Source of the DNA: Pictodentalium vernedei
Lineage: Eukaryota; Mollusca; Scaphopoda; Dentaliida; Dentaliidae
Direction of reading: 5' to 3'
Assembly (NCBI GenBank): GCA_031216915.1
Contig: CM062289.1
Location: 23,269,533-23,333,532, forward strand
Length of the DNA stretch: 64,000 nt
In this document: positions 33,096-42,480 of the stretch, piece after piece
How the letters are laid out: each line of letters starts with the position of its first letter
How positions within the stretch are numbered: position 1 is the first letter of the stretch
Translations under genes and position numbers: made by a program
The notes under the pieces: generated by a model
What the model saw: the letters and a program-made list of their open reading frames with translations, nothing else
Database searches by the model: none
What the model was told of the DNA's origin: nothing

Positions 33096-33348
33096 GTATG
33101 TGGAGAGTGTATTATCACTAAATCACCCGCAGAGTGGAGATTCCACCCAAGCAATAATTGCAAATTTGTTGCAAAGCATAACCAGCACAAGCAGAGTTTC
33201 AACCAATGGACCTCCGGGTTAAACCCGGAGGTCCATTGGCTGAAACATTGCTTGTGTCTTTTGTCGATATGTTCAAAATTTGAAAGTTATAGCTTTGGTG
33301 ATAACTCCACTCTGCGGGTGATTTAGTTACAATCCACTCTCCATGTAT
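33096..33348. mobile_element. MITE-G, copy 2 (~253 bp)
   Basis: Same family as 21028-21309 in the opposite orientation: GTATGTGGAGAGTGTATTAT at the left, CACTCTCCATGTAT at the right, and internal pairing of TCACCCGCAGAGTGGAG with CTCCACTCTGCGGGTGA. The centre (33186-33258) is the shared palindrome with a perfect GACCTCCGGGTTAAACCCGG core. Confidence 0.87.
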
Positions 33349-33682
33349 TGCATGTCATAATTATTCAATTAATTAGCCGTTACCGGTAACCATTACTGGT
33401 GATGGAGCTTCAGCTTCAGCTCGCGTCGTTTAAAGAAAAGCAGGATCATATTACAGATGATGTTACACAGCTTGTCTTCATTATTTTCCATGAAGCACAT
33501 GAATTTTTCCTTGCCGTTCATCATAGAGAAATTTTGATTTTCACGCTTTAATCTGTAAAAAAAACGTTATTCCGGATAAACCCATATTCCGCACATTCCA
33601 TCACGAAATGTAGTTCACTTTCAACCATCGCGATTCACATGATCTGCAAAATCTTTGGTCTTCGGGAATCGGAGGCTGCATT
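33349..33682. other. No gene seen
   Basis: Unassigned sequence; no features recognised. Confidence 0.4.
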
Positions 33683-33752
33683 TCGTCCCCTGAGTTCCAA
33701 TGTGTTCTATGTGCCAGTAGGCACATTGAACACATTGGAACTCAGGGGACGA
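33683..33752. repeat. Palindrome family B, 70 bp, near-perfect
   Basis: TCGTCCCCTGAGTTCCAATG runs through TGTTCTATGTGCC to an AGTA loop and back, ending CTCAGGGGACGA. One arm difference (ATAGAAC against TTGAAC). Other copies are at 32102, 40250 (split by an insertion) and 52737; the 61532 palindrome is a sister form. Confidence 0.92.
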
Positions 33753-34173
33753 TTTGTCTGCCCTTTTCGGTAATAGGAAAGGGCCAGTGAGAGTCTGGTT
33801 TGTACGATTTGTTTTGTTGTGCGACCTGTCCTTTCTGTCAGCCGTTTCATGGTTTGGGTTTTATCTTAAAAGCCGTGTCACAGCTTGTTCAAATCACTTA
33901 GGTTGTGATCTTGGAACCCACAAGTTCGTCTACTACCTAAGGACATTATAGTCCCTGGTAATGTGGGGTTGACAGTGTAATGGTTAGCTTATAAGCCGCG
34001 ACAGTTAGTATTTGGAACTTTTGGCTTTTTTCTGCTGGAACCGAATGATATCTAAATTATAGTTCCAGCCCATGTCATTTTCTTATATTTAGTAATTTAC
34101 TCTGAGATAAAGTATGGGTAGACGTTTCGGCAAGCAGGATATAACTTATAAAGGTCTAAAAACTAATTCAATA
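33753..34173. other. No gene seen
   Basis: Unassigned. The stretch ATAACTTATAAAGGTCTAAA at 34141 recurs at 34772 (ATAACTTATAAAAGTCTAAA), so a ~35-bp direct repeat brackets the palindrome D plus MITE-P pair. Confidence 0.45.
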
Positions 34174-34326
34174 GAGTGTAATCGCTTGACTGGACTGGTT
34201 ACGTGAAATAATTCATGCGGGACGTTGTACAAACACGAGTGCGCGAATGCGCACGGGTGTTTTACAATATAGTCCCTCGCCTCGAATGAATTATTTCACG
34301 TAACCAGTCCAGTCAAGCGATTACTC
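34174..34326. repeat. Palindrome family D, inverted second copy
   Basis: This is the counterpart of 17209-17366 in the opposite orientation: the off-centre markers CGTTGTACAAACACGAGTGC and TTTTACAATATAG appear in reversed order. The flank GTTTATTACTTTTCATTATT also matches the flank of the 17 kb copy. A MITE-P starts only 43 bp downstream. Confidence 0.9.
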
Positions 34327-34368
34327 TGTTTATTACTTTTCATTATTAATTATAATTATATTATTTAA

Positions 34369-34609
34369 CCCTTCACCTAACGTAACGGCCAAAACCGGCC
34401 AGCGGTATTCTCAAAAACTGCCAATTAATTTTCTTTATTTTTTCATTTTTTGTCTCTAAAACATAGGTTATGACCCCTCATTGGAACGAGCTCGTCGAGC
34501 TCGTTCCAATGAGGGGTCATAACCTATGTTTTTGAGACAAAAAATGAAAATAATAGCTATTCAAGAATTTTTTTGCAAGTGTCGTCTGCTTTTCATATTA
34601 GGTAAAGGG
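34369..34609. mobile_element. MITE-P subtype 1, complete 241-bp copy
   Basis: TTAA flanks at 34365-34368 and 34610-34613; ends CCCTTCACC / GGTAAAGGG. The central palindrome runs ACATAGGTTATGACCCCTCA, TTGGAACGAGCTCG, TCGAGCTCGTTCCAA and back, perfect over more than 30 bp per arm. Confidence 0.93.
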
Positions 34610-34613
34610 TTAA

Positions 34614-35352
34614 AAACAGAAAACAATGAAATCCCCATGATATCCACGGCAAAACGTCTTCGTTTGCGCGCACGGATACATGACACAATTGTTGATTTGC
34701 ATAATTCACTTGGGAAGTTATCGTTTTTAATCAAACCCGGAATTCCCAGTAAATAGCACTTTGGAAAGTAATAAATAACTTATAAAAGTCTAAAAACTAT
34801 TTCATATCAATTATCTAGTGATGCTGTTAATATGTCTTACCGTTCGTCCCCCTGTCGGTCTCTTTGATCTTTTTTTTCAACTAGTGAAGTATTCAATGTG
34901 ATAACAGCCTAGTGCCTTCAGAATATTGTATGTCGATGTGTCAAATCACCCTAGATTATATTCTTCTCGTGCCCCTTCACTCCTTACATGTGATGAAAAA
35001 TATCGGAGGTTCATTCCTACTTCTCTGTTGTATTCTGTGTCCATGAAGACATAGTTCAAGAACATGTGGATTTGGGTGGGTTAACCGGCGATAAGAAGCA
35101 GTGGAAGTGGAAATACTTAGATTCATTCAGTCAGCCCTGTGTAGCCCGGTTACATTGTACTTCCATGTAACCATAGTTGAAGAACATATACGGTAGGTTA
35201 ACCGGTGATAAGAAGCAATGGAAGGGAAAGACCGTTGGGTAGTCTATTCAGCACTGTGCAGTCCGGTTACAGAATAATTTTGATTTCCTAAGAATTATTA
35301 TTTTTTTCAGCTTTAAAGCAAAAGTTTTAAGTGAAGTGGGTTTTAAGTCAGA
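34614..35352. other. No gene seen; one small direct repeat
   Basis: GGTTAACCGGCGATAAGAAGC at ~35078 and GGTTAACCGGTGATAAGAAG at ~35197 head two ~120 bp direct repeats, each ending near CCGGTTACA. Otherwise unassigned. Confidence 0.5.
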
Positions 35353-35443
35353 TAATACATTCGACCCTGAATATTCGGCCAGATAATGGTCGCGGGCTTC
35401 GCCCGAGACCATCATCTGGCCGAAAACCCAGGGTCGAGTATTC
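35353..35443. repeat. Palindrome at the edge of an L element, 91 bp
   Basis: AATACATTCGACCCTG / CAGGGTCGAGTATT outer arms and TCGGCCAGATAATGGTCGCG inner arm pair with CGAGACCATCATCTGGCCGA. The loop is TTC within GGGCTTCGCCC. The half copy at 30880-30925 keeps only the right arm. Confidence 0.88.
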
Positions 35444-35457
35444 ATCCTTCACATGTT

Positions 35458-36060
35458 ACCCTGGTGTATAGTACACGAAAGATACATGCGTTCAACCCAT
35501 ATAGTTGATAGCAGGCATCAGCGGTTCCTGTAAGTCTGCTACCATATTCTACCAGAACTGATAATACAATAATATTTTACGAGAACGGCATATGGCCAAA
35601 TATATTTCTGATATCCCTAAACAAAGTTATGAATTCATAATACTTCAAACGGCAGTGATAGGGCTGCGTTGGGGGGAATTTCAAAACTTTCTTTTGGGAA
35701 AATCGTGATGCCCATTATTTGTGTGGCGGTCAGGATCTGCAGAGGCAAATAGCACCGGTGTTCACTGACTTCTAAAACGACATTACGGGACCTTAGAAAT
35801 CTGAGGTTTATATAGCCATGAGTATAAATATCAATAATATTATTTTATTATCAGTTACCGGTACGGTACGAATAAAGTAGCAGACTTTTTAGGAACCGAT
35901 GATGCCTGCTATGAGTTCTGTGGGTCGCAGGCATATATTTGTCGTGTTCTAAACATCACAACCTTCATTTTGATGTACCATTTCTGTATATGTTTTCGAA
36001 ATTCATGGAGTTTTCGACTTGGAGATTGCATGGTAAATTGTTTTTTCTTACTTACATAAC
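35458..36060. mobile_element. L element copy 2, with long imperfect inverted arms
   Basis: The left arm (35470-35580) holds ATACATGCGTTCAACCCATA, GCAGGCATCAGCGGTTCCTG and CAGAACTGATAATACAATAA. The right arm (35835-35960) holds the complements in reverse order: ATTATTTTATTATCAGTTAC, AGGAACCGATGATGCCTGC, GTCGCAGGCATATATTTG. Between them sit ~250 bp including GGGCTGCGTTGGGG. Single arms recur at 1550-1800, 5250-5490 and both arms at 39390/40780-41100. This is consistent with a non-autonomous DNA element with ~150-bp inverted ends; no transposase seen. Confidence 0.7.
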
Positions 36061-37070
36061 ACCTTAACATACATAATCTTACATAATTATTGGAGTTTCC
36101 AATGAGTCCTTTTCACAATGCTCTGTATATGTCATTTAAATTGTTGACTCCCGCTTAGTGATGTATCTCACATTTGACTACAGAACGACGACCAGTATTC
36201 ACCCAAATGGTATCGCGGAACTAAATATTGAAATTAGAGTTAACCGGCTTAAAATGTTGCACGGAAATGATGCAATCTCTAAAAATAAACAGCCTTGGGA
36301 AAATATATTGTTTCAATAAACGTTTGAAACATTCTATTGACATCTTGCATTATTGTTGAATATTCCTGATAAAAAAGAGGGTGATTTGATGACTTTTGGA
36401 CCTAAAAAATACAATTTACTTTTTGTGTGTTTTTGTAGGGAATTCCTTGAAAAATATGTGCCCGTGACCGGTACTTCCCTTTGTGTCAGTTCTTCTCTCT
36501 TATTTGTTACATGACCCCCTGTTTTCGGATCAGAAAAAGTTGTCTGAAGGGCTATACTTGACAGAGATATTTGAATGCCAAAATTAAAGTGATGCTATCA
36601 TATTTTTTTCCGCCTGAACGTTATAATGGTCGCCTATGGGAAACTATTTAGTTCCGTGATACCAGAAGACCGCTGGTAAGTGAGGATTTTTCAAAATATC
36701 TTTCTGGCCTTTCTGATAGCCGGAAAGTATGCGATGAGGGATTGAAATTAAATGCAAAATTGGTTTTCATCTAATTGTCTGAATTGTCTTCAATCGAGAA
36801 AACATGACTTTTCTCTTTTGTTGATCACACACATCGATTAAAAATTCGCGTTAATAGATTCCGTCTGAAGGAAACATTCACGTCTATTTCTATCAGTAAT
36901 TCTCTAAATTATTTTCACCCTTTAAATCCTAGCATTTAAAACCACAAAGCTTTAGACAGATATTATTTATTTGTTTAAATTATTGAACGTTTGGCAAATA
37001 GGATGTGCTAAAGATTTTTCCGAAAACAACTTTTCGGCGTAGTGATCTATTTTTTCCCTTTTAACTCTTC
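36061..37070. other. ~1 kb without a recognisable gene
   Basis: A segment at 36248-36292 (TTGCACGGAAATGATGCAATC, then AAATAAACAGCC) resembles 38716-38757 (TTGCACGCGGAAATTGTGCAA, then AAACTAAGCAGCC), marking a small dispersed repeat. Nothing else is assigned. Confidence 0.5.
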
Positions 37071-37080
37071 AGCTGCTGCT

Positions 37081-37820
37081 ATTTATTTATTTATTTATTC
37101 ATTGGTGTTTAAGGTCACATATTTATGCACAATGGCTAATCATGACCGTGACAGTTTTACGGGTGGAGGAAGCCGGCTTACTCGGAGAAAACCACCGAGC
37201 AACGACGAGCAGCTACCAGCTCCCCAACATCGTAATTCCGCACTGCAGCACAGACAGGGTTAGATTGGTTGAAGACATGCGCACCATCGACGTGCAGTAC
37301 GCCTTAGTACACGGCGTCATCGTGCCTCCACGCGGGCAATGGAGATGAAGTGTCTTGCCCAAGGACACAGCGGGGTTGCCGCAGGTGGGATTCGAACGAG
37401 GACCTCTCGGCTTGGAGCCTGAACCTCTACCTATTCAGCCATCGTGCCCCACGCGGGCAATGGAGATGAAGTGTCTTGCCCAAGGACACAACGCGGTTGC
37501 CGCAGGTGGGATTCGAACCGAGGACCTCTCGGCTTGCAGCCTGCACCTCTACCTACAAAGCAACCGTGCCCCCACGCGGGCAATGGAGATGAAGTGTCTT
37601 GCCCAAGGACACAACGGAGTTGCCGCAGGCGGGATTCGAACGAGGACCTCTCGGCTTGGAGCCTGAACCTCTGCCTACTGCGCCACCGTGCCCCCACGCG
37701 GGCAATGGAGATGAAGTGTCTTGCCCAAGGACACAACGGGGTTGCCGCAGGTGGGAATCGAACCGAGGACCTCTCGGCTTGCAGCCTGCACCTCTACCTA
37801 CTGAGCCACCGTGCTCCCTT
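37081..37820 (-). mobile_element. SINE multimer: four tandem tRNA-like heads on one body and tail
   Basis: On the minus strand the order is head, head, head, head, body, (AAAT)n tail. Head-plus-upper-body units of 121-123 bp start (plus-strand phase CCACGCGGG) at 37328, 37449, 37572 and 37694. Each has GGTTCGAAYCCC or its one-base deletion variant as B-box-like sequence and CCTTGGGCAAGACACTTCAT. Units 1 and 3 share a one-base deletion and the TTGGAGCCTGAAC variant, whereas units 2 and 4 share CGAACCGAGG and TTGCAGCCTGCAC: an A-B-A-B order. The whole array is bracketed by a perfect 10-bp duplication AGCTGCTGCT (37071-37080, 37821-37830). Four short frames here are repeat artefacts. Confidence 0.93.
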
Positions 37821-37968
37821 AGCTGCTGCTGACGGATATTACTGCTCGACAGCAAATAGAATGCCAATAGAAGAATTACAACTTCAGCATTGTTCATTAA
37901 ATCCACCCCTTCTAAATCAAGGTTGAAACCAATGTTTTCTTAAATTAAATTTCCAAACGATTTTCATC
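37821..37968. other. Short unassigned flank
   Basis: Target duplication plus unassigned sequence; no features. Confidence 0.4.
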
Positions 37969-38010
37969 AAATCTAGTCATGGCTGCTTTCCAGCAGCCAT
38001 GACTAGATTT
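37969..38010. repeat. Perfect palindrome, 42 bp
   Basis: AAATCTAGTCATGGCTGCTT and its complement meet at a TCC-type centre (GGCTGCTTTCCAGCAGCC). This is the shortest perfect hairpin noted. Confidence 0.88.
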
Positions 38011-38659
38011 TATAAAAATATTCAAAAAAACTACTCAACGGATTATAGTTAAAAAGTACTACTGTACGCTGCAGAAGGTGTGACTTGACCAAATATTTTA
38101 CCGCGATGGAGGTGTTGAATAGAAAAACTTGTAAATCGATTGCGAAGTCATTGAAAAAAGAGGGGAAAATAAAACAAATTAATAGTAAATAGAACTGGAA
38201 GTAAAAAATTATAAAATTAAATGAAATTAAAAAATAAAATTATTTAAAAAAAGACGAAAGAGAAAAACATGTTAGTGATAAAGAACGGAGCTTTTATGAG
38301 ATCTTAAGTCTATGGCGGTTCGGGTTTGCTGGATTCGATGATAGGAGTTTGTTTCGAAATCGGAAGAGATTCTAGCGAACATGAAACTTGACATTTCCAG
38401 GGTTCTAGTGTCGTACCGATACAGAAACTGGCTAAGACAATGAAATGTAGCGGCGGATCGGGATTGAAAAGGTTAGAAATAAATTGAAAAAAATACAAAG
38501 TTATTATATATAATAACAATAAAGAAATAAAAATAAAAAATAGTTTAAAAAAAACATTAAAAAATGACTTGAAAAAAACACAACGAGAATTGAAATCAAA
38601 CGATTTATCATGGAATGCACCGAAGACTGAGAGATCGAATCACGCACTCTATCCTCAAA
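38011..38659. other. No gene seen; A-rich
   Basis: A-rich tracts at 38155-38250 and 38510-38580. Minus-strand frames with hydrophobic FFLNYFLFLFL-like runs derive from these tracts and are not convincing. Confidence 0.45.
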
Positions 38660-38925
38660 GCATACGAGGGTTGAAAGTGGTAAAATCGAATTGTGGAAAG
38701 ACAAATCTGTTGAGAAGTTGCACGCGGAAATTGTGCAATCTCCGAAACTAAGCAGCCCTGAGAGAAAAATATCATGTGACCCCTCTTTGGAACGAGCTCG
38801 ACGAGCTCGTTCCAACGAGGGGTCACATGATATGGTTTTGTTGAAATTTTTCGAAAAATAATATTTTTTCAGCAGCTGTATTTGCATATTACGTGGCGGA
38901 TGCGGGCGATTCGTTGGGTAAAGGG
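38660..38925. mobile_element. MITE-P subtype 2 (right end clear, left end not)
   Basis: The central palindrome (38769-38833) has the GGAACGAGCTC core and CCCCTC shoulder, but the outer arm is ATATCATGTGA instead of CATAGGTTATGA. The right end is GGTAAAGGG with TTAA at 38926-38929, the same terminus as subtype 1. The flanking right arm (AGCAGCTGTATTTGCATATT, ACGTGGCGGATGCG) matches 41345-41400 in inverted form. I could not place the left TTAA, so the start is approximate. Confidence 0.7.
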
Positions 38926-38929
38926 TTAA

Positions 38930-39389
38930 AAGATATCACCCAGCGCTGCAGTGCAACCACCTATCGAAACCACGCACAGTTGGAATTTACACCGGTGCCC
39001 CCCCCCCCCCCCCCCTCCAGCTGAAACCCTCTAGCCACATCCCTGTGCAAAACAGAATGAAAGCGATAACTTGAAATTTCTGTCGGAAGGTCACGGAGCT
39101 CTCCTCTAATGCACTGGACTGGGCACAAGGTGCGCGAGTGATCAGTCGCCTCTCACGGAAAGACCTATCGGGATACGAGTGTAATGACTGTCACATCGGC
39201 GGGCAATATAGGTGTAACAGTACTAAATATTTCCCACAGGTGACCATTATAACGTTCGTGCGAAAAAAAATACGATCGTATCATTTTAATTTCGGCATTC
39301 AAATATTTTTGTCAACAATAGCCCTCCAGACAACTTTCCCAGTCCGCAGAACTGGGGGTCATGCAATGAATAAGAGAAAGTAGAAAGAT
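38930..39389. other. No gene seen; poly-C tract
   Basis: A run of ~16 C lies at 39000-39016. No gene recognised. Confidence 0.45.
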
Positions 39390-39664
39390 GAATAGAACAC
39401 GCAAAATATACGCAGCCTCTTCACTGAGTGACAACAGACATCAATGGTGCCTGGGCCTGGAAGTCTTCTATCGTATTCGTACCAGAACTGGTTTTAAATA
39501 ATATTTTAGGAAAACTACTCATGGCCATATGTGCTTCAAAATGTGCTGCAGATATCAAAGAACAAAGCTACGGGTTTGGGGAAATGCTAACACAGTCTTG
39601 ATTTTTTTTTTTTTTATTAAAGATGGATTCCATGGCCGACGGACATGCGTATATCACGCGATAC

Positions 39665-39766
39665 CGCGAATTGTAATCGAAAAGTAATAGCGTAATTCTA
39701 GGAAATTCAAACAGGTTTCTCGATATCTTGTAAGTCATACGACAACTGTAAAACCTCCATATTATA
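39665..39766. repeat. 102-bp direct repeat, left copy, abutting a SINE
   Basis: It begins CGCGAATTGTAATCGAAAAG and ends CTCCATATTATA, directly joined to the SINE tail. The partner at 40134-40235 is directly joined to the SINE head end. The two copies differ at about seven positions. Confidence 0.9.
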
Positions 39767-40133
39767 TTATTTATTTATTTATTGATGTTTAAGGTCACAT
39801 ATTTATGCACAATGGCTAATCATGACCGTGGCAGTTTTACGGGTGGAGGAAGCCGGAGTTCCAGGAGAAAACCACCGAGCAACGACGAGCAGCTACCAGC
39901 TCCCCAACATCGTAACTCCGCACAGCAGCACAGGTAGGGTTAGATTGGTTGAAGACATGCGTACCATCGACGAGCAGTACGCCTTAGTACACGGCGTCAT
40001 CGTGCTCCCACGCGGGCAATGGAGATGAAGTGTCTTGCCCAAGGAAACAACGCGGCTGCCGCAGGTGGGATTCGAACCGAGGACATCTCGGCTTGCAGCC
40101 TGCACCTCTACCTACTGAGCCACCGCGCTCCCC
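39767..40133 (-). mobile_element. tRNA-headed SINE flanked by 102-bp repeats
   Basis: Complete minus-strand type 1 copy, from GGGGGAGCGCGGTGGCTCAG through CCTTGGGCAAGACACTTCAT-type body (here TTTCCTTGGGC) to CATCAATAAATAAATAAATA. Both ends are immediately bounded by copies of a 102-bp direct repeat in place of the usual 10-13 bp duplication. Confidence 0.92.
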
Positions 40134-40235
40134 CGCGAATTGTAATCGAAATGTAATAGCGTAATTCTAGGAAATTCAAACAGGTGTCTCGATATCTTGT
40201 AAGTAATACGGCAACTGAAAAATCTCCATATTATA
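40134..40235. repeat. 102-bp direct repeat, right copy
   Basis: Partner of 39665-39766, in the same orientation. It starts CGCGAATTGTAATCGAAATG directly after the C-run that ends the SINE head. Confidence 0.9.
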
Positions 40236-40249
40236 ACATTCTGTAATGT

Positions 40250-40644
40250 TGTCCGCTGAGTTCCAATGTGTTCTATCTGCCAGTAGGCACATACAGTGGC
40301 GTAGATAAAGGGGTGGCCGGGGCGAACCCCCCCCCCCCCCCCCCACCAGAAGTTTTGTCAGAAATTTTTTGGGACCATTTTTAGGCGAATTTATGCCTAA
40401 TAACTTTAAAATGCTGGCTTTGGGGATAAAAACATGCCATTTTGGGTAAATTTTGGGTACAAAAGACCAATTGTCAGTACATTTGCAGTAAACAACAGAT
40501 CCTTTCTGTTTGTTTCGGTTTTTGTTGTTGTTGTTGCAATGTCGGAAAATTTTCGGTCTGTCGGAAAAGTTTGGGCTTGCCCCTCCGCCAGCGAAAAGCT
40601 ATCTACGCCACTGGGCACATAGAACACATTGGAACTCACGGACG
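40250..40644. repeat. Palindrome family B copy split at its tip by an insertion
   Basis: The left half TGTCCGCTGAGTTCCAATGT...GTAGGCACATA stops at 40293 and the right half GGCACATAGAACACATTGGA...CACGGACGA resumes at 40614. Removing the 320-bp insertion and one 8-bp duplicate restores the standard family B hairpin. Confidence 0.92.
40294..40613. mobile_element. hAT-type MITE, 320 bp
   Basis: The terminal inverted repeats are CAGTGGCGTAGATA and TATCTACGCCACTG, flanked by a perfect 8-bp duplication GGCACATA (40286-40293, 40614-40621). An 8-bp duplication and CAGTG-type ends are typical of the hAT superfamily. The interior contains a run of ~17 C and a TTGTTGTTGTTG tract, with no transposase. 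The open frames inside are short and run in three registers. Confidence 0.93.
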
Positions 40645-41147
40645 ATGTGAAAGTGACTTGTCTCATTATTTCAGTTCAGACAGTATCGTATATCAGTGCT
40701 TTTCCGGCCCTGTTGAACTGGACCAAAATGTAAACATTTAGAAAACAAAACAAAGCATATAGTTTTGGAATATACTCCCACGCAGCTCTGTCACCGTGTT
40801 TCAAAGTATTTTAATTTCCTAGCTTTGTTCTTGAAAATTTGAAGCATGTTTGGCTGCCAGTTGTTCTCGTGAAATATTATTTGATCAGTTCCGGTAGGAA
40901 TTTAGGAAATCGGTAGCATATTTCCAGGAAACATTGATACCTGCTGTTAACTAGATGAGTTGACTGCATATATTTTTTGTGTGGTCTCCACATCACAACC
41001 TCCATTTTTATATATAATTTAAGTATATTTAATTTATTTCCAGACTTGAAAATTTCAAAGTAAACCTATTTTCCTTATCTATATAGCATCTTAAGGAATG
41101 GATATTTTCCAGGCGGTCAGTAGACGAATACCAATCACCATGTGCGT

Positions 41148-41716
41148 TAGGGCTGCACGGTATTTCGATAAAACGATATATACCGGTATTCAAACCAATA
41201 TCGATTGAATACCGGTGTAATTACAAAAATATCGGTTTATCGTCATTATTTATTTACCCACAATTTAATTTTCAAGATGTCTTGAGTTTTTTAACTGTAG
41301 CTCAGAATGAATAATATTATGGCTTTACTCGAGGAATCGTCCGCATGTGCCCACGTAATATACAAATTCAGCAGTTGAAAAAATAATTTTCAAAAATTTC
41401 AACAAAACTATATCATGTGACTCCTCATTGGAACGAGCTCAACGAGCTCGTTCCAATGAGGGGTCACATGATATTGTTTTGTAGAACTTTTTGGAAAAAT
41501 TTGATTTAAAATAATAAATATTGATTTCGTCTGCGTTGTGTAAAGGTTTTTCGAATCGCATCATCAAGGCATGCTGATTCGTCCCGACTGTGATGCCTCA
41601 AGTCTCGATTATGGTACTTATGTTCAGATATCTGAACAGTTTTCGATATATCGCTATACCGCGGTATTTTTTTAATACCAATACCGGTATTCTATTTTGA
41701 ATATCGTGCAGGCCTA
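41148..41716. mobile_element. Second hAT-like element, 569 bp, containing a nested MITE-P core
   Basis: The ends TAGGGCTGCACGGTATTTCG and (reverse strand) TAGGCCTGCACGATATTCAA are inverted repeats. ACCGGTATT motifs recur inside both ends. A perfect 8-bp duplication ATGTGCGT flanks it (41140-41147, 41717-41724). The middle (41340-41560) is a MITE-P subtype 2 sequence with the ATATCATGTGA...GGAACGAGCTC palindrome at ~41409-41475. The TTAA edges of that inner piece could not be located. Confidence 0.88.
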
Positions 41717-41819
41717 ATGTGCGTACTTACTTGCATATTAATTGCATCCACAAAACCATGAATTCTCCAACACCCTCCCCTCCCTGAATTATATCTTCCA
41801 GAAAATAGACTTTCTATAA

Positions 41820-42240
41820 TGTTATCTCCCTTTAAACTATTAGCCGTGCTAGGAAAGTCCAATTAAGAAGCAAATAATTGCTGAGAAAACGCCTTTGACA
41901 CCAGTAGCAAATGAAGCCAAGTTTCCTTTTGTTACTTTTAATAAACGAAAATAATAGACAGGTCTCGGAGCTATCTCCTGTTTTCGCGTTTATTATAAGT
42001 AATAAAAGAATACTTGGCATTTTATGACCAGCCAATTATAAGCCAGTAGTTCACAGATAAGAATATCTTTAAATATCACACCTACCAACACTAAGTTTCT
42101 ATCTTGTCTCTCTGTTTAAAGAATGTACGTTTACAGTAATTTGCAAGTTTGTTTTCTTCCAAGGAGAAAAATGATCAAATCTCACTACTTGGACTTTTAT
42201 ATTAATGAAAAAAAGATAATTCTGTTCTTGATAGTCGAAA
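41820..42240. repeat. ~790-bp-spaced duplication, copy 1, with palindrome
   Basis: It matches 42615-43000 onward: AAGTCCAATTAAGAAGC / AGGTCCAATCAAGAAGC, ATTGCTGAGAAAAC / ATTGTTGAGAAAAC, ACAGTAATTTGCAAGTTTG / ACAGTAATTTGCAGGTTTT, and CTTTTATATTAATGAAAA further on. The palindrome at 41916-42019 (TTCCTTTTGTTACTTTTAAT against ATTATAAGTAATAAAAGAA) has a CTCGGAGCTATCTCC centre. Confidence 0.75.
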
Positions 42241-42480
42241 ACACGTTGTGTCGAACATATGGTCCGAGGCTCGGGGCGCGAGATGGAGACGGCGCAGAAG
42301 AGTAACCGTGGACATGACGGACAATCATATTTTGTTCAGTCCAAATTCGGAAAATGTCCCTGAATGTGTCGTCCCGGTATATTTTCAGAATTTTCACTGC
42401 AAAGGGCGACAATTTCTCCGCGAATTCCTGCGCGAAATGAAAAAAAATCGATAGCAAAGTCTTCATGGGACCCTCTCAGA
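42123..42480 (+). other. Open frames of unknown meaning
   Basis: Overlapping frames of 60-109 residues occur on both strands at 42123-42665. None has a recognisable domain, and the region lies between two copies of a repeat. An exon cannot be excluded, but the sequence gives no positive support. Confidence 0.25.

Larger units (their letters stand above)
39390..41100. mobile_element. L element copy 3, expanded by nested insertions
   Basis: The left arm at 39400-39570 (AAAATATACGCAGCC, GTACCAGAACTGG, CAAAGAACAAAGCTACGG) is inverted relative to the right arm at 40790-41000 (CTAGCTTTGTTCTTGAAAAT, TCAGTTCCGGTAGG, GACTGCATATATTTTTTGTG). Between them are a SINE with its long flanking repeats and a family B palindrome that itself contains a hAT-type MITE. 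Without these, the element would be close in size to copy 2. Confidence 0.65.

Noticed and set aside
37355-37926. Overlapping 100-160 residue frames rich in Pro, Arg and Cys
   Set aside because: They are translations of the tandem SINE heads. Equivalent peptides appear in every well-preserved SINE copy in the window.
38716-38760. 5S rRNA-like word (CTCCGAAACTAAGCAGCC)
   Set aside because: Similarity is limited to one short segment. The surrounding bases match another dispersed repeat at 36248 and not a 5S gene.
41148-41716. Tc1/mariner assignment for this element
   Set aside because: The flanking duplication is 8 bp (ATGTGCGT) and not TA, which fits hAT-type insertion better.
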